Shown here piece by piece: positions 60,131 through 64,000 of a stretch of DNA of 64,000 nucleotides (its first letter is position 1; every line of letters starts with the position of its first letter). The notes beneath the pieces are model-generated. The model searched no databases, was not told where the DNA came from, and saw nothing but the letters and a program-made list of their open reading frames with translations. Location: assembly GCA_017994935.1 (NCBI GenBank), contig JAGOJU010000004.1, positions 61,681-125,680 of the forward strand, read 5' to 3'. The stretch comes from Opitutaceae bacterium. GTDB lineage: Bacteria; Verrucomicrobiota; Verrucomicrobiia; Opitutales; Opitutaceae. Both the position numbers and the translations under genes were made by a program.

Positions 60131-60630
60131 GGGCGGAATTCTCCCTTCCGGTTGTCCCTGAGGTAGGCCTCGACCGCCGCCCCCGTCGTCATCGAGGCGG
60201 TCTTTTCAAGCCATTCAAGATCATCGCGCGCATTGCCGCCGGCGTGCCGGCCCGCGTAGGCGGAACCAGCTTCGCTGAGCGGGCGTGCGGCGGCGACGGT
60301 GTTGGTCGCAGACGCGCTGATGGTGGTCAGACCGGCGGCGGGAGCATGGGCAGGCTTCGTGGCGGCGACATTTCCCTCGAAGATCCATCCGGCAGATTTT
60401 TTTGATTTCACGTGAAGCCAGGCGCCGCGTGTCTCGGTGACCGTGAGGGCCTCGGCGAATGCCGCCTTGCCGACGGCTGTCGAGAGCGCGTTGGGCTCGG
60501 CCAGCAGATTGGTTTCCGCGCGTTTGGAATAGGCGGTGGATCCCTTGTCGAATGCGAATGCACCCGAGGCGGCGCCCAGGCAGATCAGGGCGCATGGGAT
60601 AACGTGCCATGGTTGTCGGAGTGTTTTCAT
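60127..60630 (-). CDS. Secreted bacterial SH3-domain protein
   Basis: This 167-residue protein has a signal peptide at residues 1-26 and a bacterial SH3 domain at about 32-92 (TNLLAEPNALSTAVGKAAFA and VKSKKSAGWIFEGNV). The C-terminal 60 residues are flexible and hold a helical tail. Its start overlaps the cyclase stop by 4 nt (ATGA) and its stop overlaps the M48 start by 4 nt, so cyclase, SH3 protein and protease are translationally coupled. It probably acts at the cell wall as a partner of these proteins. Confidence 0.85.
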   Translation of the reverse strand: MKTLRQPWHVIPCALICLGAASGAFAFDKGSTAYSKRAETNLLAEPNALSTAVGKAAFAEALTVTETRGAWLHVKSKKSAGWIFEGNVAATKPAHAPAAGLTTISASATNTVAAARPLSEAGSAYAGRHAGGNARDDLEWLEKTASMTTGAAVEAYLRDNRKGEFRP

Positions 60631-62693
60631 TTTGTATCGAGATTCAATACGGGTTCCCAGCCGGCGGGCACGCCTTTTGCGAGGAGTGTGCGGGCCTCGT
60701 TCAGGTAGCGGAGTGAGACCTTGTCGCCCGGGCAAAGTTCGAGGGCCTCTTCGTAGGAACGGGTCGCGTTGGAAAAATCGGCGGTGTTGAACGCTTGAAA
60801 GCCCGTGGCGGAGCACTCTGCAAACCGGAGAGTCGTGGCTTTCGTGCCGGACGCAGGACCGAGCGGCTCGTGCACGGCTACTGCCTCCGACTTGCCCTTT
60901 ACGCGGAGGAGGGCGACCGGGCGGGTGACGATGCTGCCCGCGACCGACCGTGCCGTCAGCGGTCCGATCAGTATCCGTGTTCCGAATACCTTGTTTGCAC
61001 CCTCCAGCCGGGAGGCGAGATTGACCGCATCGCCGAGCACGGTGAAATTGCGTTTGCGTGCGGAGCCCACGTTGCCGACCACGGCCTCGCCGGTATTGAG
61101 TCCGATGCGCAGGCTGAGCCGCACGCCGTAGTCGCGTTCCAGCCGGACATTCAGTTCGTCCATCCGGCGACCGCACGAGAGCGCTGCCTGGCACGCCGCC
61201 TCCGCGTGGTGGGGAAGGTCTTCGGGATGACCGAACACGGCCATGACGGCGTCCCCGATGTACTTGTCGACATAGCCGCCGTGGTCGAACACCGCGTTGC
61301 TCAATTCCTCGAGGCAGAGGTTGATCACCTGCACGAGTTTTTCGGCGGGCATGCTTTCGGACAGGGCGGTGAAACCGACGAGGTCGGAAAAGAAGAGGGT
61401 GACCTCCCTCCGTTCGCCCCCGAGTCCAAGAGCATGGGGATCGGCGATGAGCTTCTGCACGACGGCGGGTGAGACATAGGCGCCGAACCATCCCTGGATT
61501 TCGCGCTTCCGGGCGCGTTCGAAAGAGAAGCTCGCCACGGCGACGGCGGAAAACGCGGCGGCAGCTCCGACTGCGGGTGCGGCGGGCGCCATCCAGAAAC
61601 CTGTGGCGAATGCGGCGATGCTTCCGCCGAGGACCCCGAGGATGGAGGCGACAGCAACACCCCCGGCGACGAGCAGCCCGCGGCCTGGCCGCCCGAACCA
61701 GGCGATCAGTGCAACCACGAGAGTGAGTGCCAGCGTGCCCAACCCTCGCGGAGTGTCCCGGATGAACACGCCATCCCGCGCATTGGCGAAGGCGGTCCAG
61801 TGGACAACGACACCGGGCTCCGGCGCGTGCAATGGCGTGGCCACCTCGTCGAAGGTGCCGGCGGCATTTGCCCCGACAAAAACCATCTTTCCGCGGACGC
61901 GCTCGAAAATCTCTCCGGCCGGAAGCGGTAGCGCGTCAACCGCCCTCATGAGCGGCACCGGATCCATCCCGGGGGCGGTCGCGAGTGCGTTGCCCAGCAG
62001 TTCCAGCCCTGCGGCGACGAATGGGGCGGCAGGGAGGACATCGATTCCGCGAGATCGCAACTGATCGAGCGTGCCGCGCCAGCGGAGCCGGGTCTCGTCG
62101 GGCAGTTGCACGGCCGTATCGGGGTCCCATGCGGACGCGGCGAGCGAATGTTTCCAGCGATAAGTCCGGATGACACCATCGTCGTCGGGATCGATCTTGA
62201 CCGAACCCCAGCGGGTGGGGTGATTGAACAGCGTGGCATGAGCGCCGCGAAAGGAGTCTGGCCAGACCACCGGGATACGGTCGCCCAGGGAACCCAGCCG
62301 CAGCTCGTGAATGCCTGCGGAGACCGCACCGAGAAGGAGATCCTGCTCGGCGGCGTCCGAGTTTTCCAGAAAGAGGAAATCTCCCACGATGCCCCTGGCC
62401 CCTGCGCGGTGCAGCGCCGCGAACAATCCCGCGAAGGCCTTTCGTGGCCAGGGCCAGCGCATGCCGTAGGTATCGTTGCCCATGGCTGCGAGCGATTGCT
62501 CGTCGACGAGGACGAAAGCCGTTTCGGCGGGAGCGGGTGCCTGGGAGGCGAAGAGGCGCTGGAGCGAGTCGTGCCAGGTTCGGTCCAGCGGGTGCAGCGC
62601 CCCCATTTGAGCGATCAGACCCACAACGACCAGAACGATCAGGGGGGCCAGAAAGCTGGAAAAACGCGATCGGGTTGTCGGTGAAATCGACAC
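60627..62693 (-). CDS. CHASE2 adenylate cyclase, class III
   Basis: This 688-residue membrane protein has an N-terminal helix (about 12-30), a periplasmic CHASE2 sensor domain (about 31-315) and three membrane helices (about 320-392). The class III cyclase domain (about 425-600) has metal Asp D437 (FFSDLVGFT) and D481 (KYIGDAVMAVFG), adenine-specifying K477 and D555 (VLGDAVN), and N558 and R562. These residues fit adenylate and not guanylate cyclase. A TPR-like tail covers about 625-675. The stop overlaps the next gene by 4 nt. The gene 24 bp upstream is the M48/TonB-C gene. Confidence 0.92.
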   Translation of the reverse strand: MSISPTTRSRFSSFLAPLIVLVVVGLIAQMGALHPLDRTWHDSLQRLFASQAPAPAETAFVLVDEQSLAAMGNDTYGMRWPWPRKAFAGLFAALHRAGARGIVGDFLFLENSDAAEQDLLLGAVSAGIHELRLGSLGDRIPVVWPDSFRGAHATLFNHPTRWGSVKIDPDDDGVIRTYRWKHSLAASAWDPDTAVQLPDETRLRWRGTLDQLRSRGIDVLPAAPFVAAGLELLGNALATAPGMDPVPLMRAVDALPLPAGEIFERVRGKMVFVGANAAGTFDEVATPLHAPEPGVVVHWTAFANARDGVFIRDTPRGLGTLALTLVVALIAWFGRPGRGLLVAGGVAVASILGVLGGSIAAFATGFWMAPAAPAVGAAAAFSAVAVASFSFERARKREIQGWFGAYVSPAVVQKLIADPHALGLGGERREVTLFFSDLVGFTALSESMPAEKLVQVINLCLEELSNAVFDHGGYVDKYIGDAVMAVFGHPEDLPHHAEAACQAALSCGRRMDELNVRLERDYGVRLSLRIGLNTGEAVVGNVGSARKRNFTVLGDAVNLASRLEGANKVFGTRILIGPLTARSVAGSIVTRPVALLRVKGKSEAVAVHEPLGPASGTKATTLRFAECSATGFQAFNTADFSNATRSYEEALELCPGDKVSLRYLNEARTLLAKGVPAGWEPVLNLDTK

Positions 62694-62717
62694 GGGAATG
62701 GTGCAATGGCGGGGCGA

Positions 62718-64000
62718 CTATTTCTCTGGCTCAGGGCGTATGGAGGGATCTTCGGTAATCGTGAATCTGATGGGCGCCGCCATGCGCACCCGGACGGGTT
62801 TGCCATCCCTGAGTCGACCTGGGAAGAAGCGCCAGCTCGACACGGCGGCGATTGCCGAGGCATTGAAGCCCTCGTTGTTTGAGGAGACGACGACGGGGTT
62901 GCTGACGCTTCCGTCGACTTCCACGATAAAGGAGAGTTCGACCTCGCCTTCGATGCCCGCGGCATGGAGCTCCGGCGGATAGACGGGTTGTGTGAGAGCC
63001 CTTGGCACAGGCTTCACACCGCCGTTGGCATCAAGTTGCGTTGTGTGGGCATTCTGACGCGACGGGAAGCGAGTTGCCGGATAGGTGCGCGGTGGGGTAG
63101 CGTTTGCGGCCGACGTGGGTGGTGGGTCAACGACAGGAGCGGGCTCCGGCAAAGGGTCACCCACGTCAAACAGGGCGGCCCGCTCCTCCATGCTTGGATG
63201 GGTGCTGAGGTGATTGAGCGCGTTGAACTGGCTGCCGTTGGCCCTTTCCATGCGGGCAAGAATGCTGGAGAACCTGCGTGGGGAAATGCCGGCGGTGTCC
63301 AGTGCCGAGAGCGCGTGACGATCCGCCTCCCTTTCGAAGGAGCGGCTGTAGCCGTTCTGGATGAGCGTGAAGGGGATGTTGGCGCCGAATTGGGACAGCG
63401 AGGAAAGATCGCCGGTCAAGGAGGCAACAAAGAGCAGGGCAAGTGAATTCCGGAACAGACTCTGGATTCCATGACGGTGCTTGAGATGACCGAGCTCATG
63501 GGCAAGCACGGCAGCGAGTTCGTCCTCGTGTTTCACCAGGTCGAGGCATTCCATCGACAGCACCAGATTGTTACCCGGAAGGGCAAAGGCATTGGCTGTA
63601 CCAAGCCGGCAGAGTGCGATCTTGGGAAGATCTTGTTCCACGACTCCCGGTAAGAGCCGCCTGAGCTGGGCCTTGACACGCTGCCTTGCCTGGGCGGTCG
63701 CGGGGCTGAATTCCATGTACGGCCGGAACGCCTCCAGCGCACGTGCTCCGACCTGAGCGTCAATTTCCGGCGGCACACGCGTCGCCAGTTCCTGCGCCAG
63801 CCGCGGCAGCCCGAAGTAAAGGGCTCCTGCCACTGTCAGCAGAATCACGCACGTCGCAGCGGCGGCGATCGCACTCCGGGTTTCCAGAAAGTGGATGACG
63901 GACTGCAGTCTTCCGCGGCGCCGGCTGCTCAGGACCGTGTCGATCGAGGAGTTGTCAGGGGATTCAATCGTGGCACCGTCCGGAAGGTAGAGATACCTCG
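62718..64000 (-). CDS. M48 metalloprotease with C-terminal TonB-C domain, 5' end missing
   Basis: The frame is open to the end of the window with no stop, so the 5' end lies beyond base 64000; the GTG at 63848 is only an internal candidate. The visible part, about 427 residues, has a membrane helix (bases about 63800-63850), a M48 core with HELGH and the EREADRHA third-ligand segment, and a Pro-rich linker. A TonB C-terminal-like module at the end begins QPVYPPELHAAGIEGEVEL. A protease fused to a TonB-C module is unusual and suggests anchoring or substrate presentation by TonB-box-like contacts. It is the first visible gene of the run; cyclase follows after 24 bp. Confidence 0.85.
   Translation of the reverse strand, partial: RYLYLPDGATIESPDNSSIDTVLSSRRRGRLQSVIHFLETRSAIAAAATCVILLTVAGALYFGLPRLAQELATRVPPEIDAQVGARALEAFRPYMEFSPATAQARQRVKAQLRRLLPGVVEQDLPKIALCRLGTANAFALPGNNLVLSMECLDLVKHEDELAAVLAHELGHLKHRHGIQSLFRNSLALLFVASLTGDLSSLSQFGANIPFTLIQNGYSRSFEREADRHALSALDTAGISPRRFSSILARMERANGSQFNALNHLSTHPSMEERAALFDVGDPLPEPAPVVDPPPTSAANATPPRTYPATRFPSRQNAHTTQLDANGGVKPVPRALTQPVYPPELHAAGIEGEVELSFIVEVDGSVSNPVVVSSNNEGFNASAIAAVSSWRFFPGRLRDGKPVRVRMAAPIRFTITEDPSIRPEPEK

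Noticed and set aside
60631..61491. Upstream extension of the SH3 frame into the cyclase gene
   Set aside because: The extension is out of frame with the recognised cyclase domain and is Arg/Pro-rich; the SH3 protein starts at the ATG at 60630 with a signal peptide.

Overview
The window looks like a chromosomal segment of a GC-rich verrucomicrobium, most likely of the Opitutaceae. Evidence: a secreted protein ending in a VPDSG-CTERM sorting signal (20555-21436), two PSD1/planctomycete-cytochrome plus DUF1501 gene pairs, a PVC-type CxxCH dehydrogenase, DUF1080 and ThuA proteins, an STN-type TonB receptor next to its FecI/FecR regulators, and immunoglobulin-like secreted proteins. I see no rRNA, tRNA, CRISPR array, prophage or insertion sequence. 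Both window ends cut through genes.

Layout. 1-7 kb: end of a secreted Ig-like protein, a quinone oxidoreductase, and a 1424-residue fusion of a degenerate SGNH domain, a beta-propeller, HEAT-type repeats and a cytochrome domain. 7-14 kb: a TMTC-like membrane/TPR protein, RmuC, an outer-membrane phospholipase A, a ketose 3-epimerase-like enzyme and an O-methyltransferase. 14-21.5 kb: first PSD1/DUF1501 pair, a divergent DUF1080 protein, a bidirectional terminator and the VPDSG-CTERM protein. 21.7-24 kb: SurE, then a two-gene unit of a nitrile-hydratase-leader-like (NHLP) peptide followed 11 nt later by a small radical SAM enzyme with extra C-terminal cysteines; this looks like an undescribed RiPP locus. 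24.5-32.7 kb: ECF sigma, FecR anti-sigma, TonB receptor, a secreted TIM-barrel protein and a DUF4337 protein. 32.8-36 kb: CHRD protein and a protein with five TonB-C-like modules. 36.5-43 kb: a divalent-metal efflux operon (Cys/His-rich small protein, CzcC-, CzcB- and CzcA-like). 43-48.7 kb: second PSD1/DUF1501 pair and a secreted protein of unknown function. 48.9-57.7 kb: amidohydrolase, Na/Pi cotransporter, phosphocholine-type phospholipase C, small envelope proteins and ThuA. 57.7-64 kb: a minus-strand run of an M48 protease with TonB-C tail (cut by the window end), a CHASE2 adenylate cyclase, an SH3 protein, a second M48 protease and an MscS channel with a cyclic-nucleotide-binding domain.

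Two sets of genes appear to work together in ways worth testing. The 57.7-62.7 kb run holds both a class III cyclase with intact adenylate-type residues and a channel with an intact cNMP cassette, so it could make and sense cAMP at the envelope. The 22.8-24.0 kb pair has the order precursor then modifying enzyme. A short dispersed palindrome of the REP type occurs near 7.06, 7.19, 24.08, 24.22 (degenerate) and 47.85 kb. All assignments come from reading the sequence; no database search was possible.
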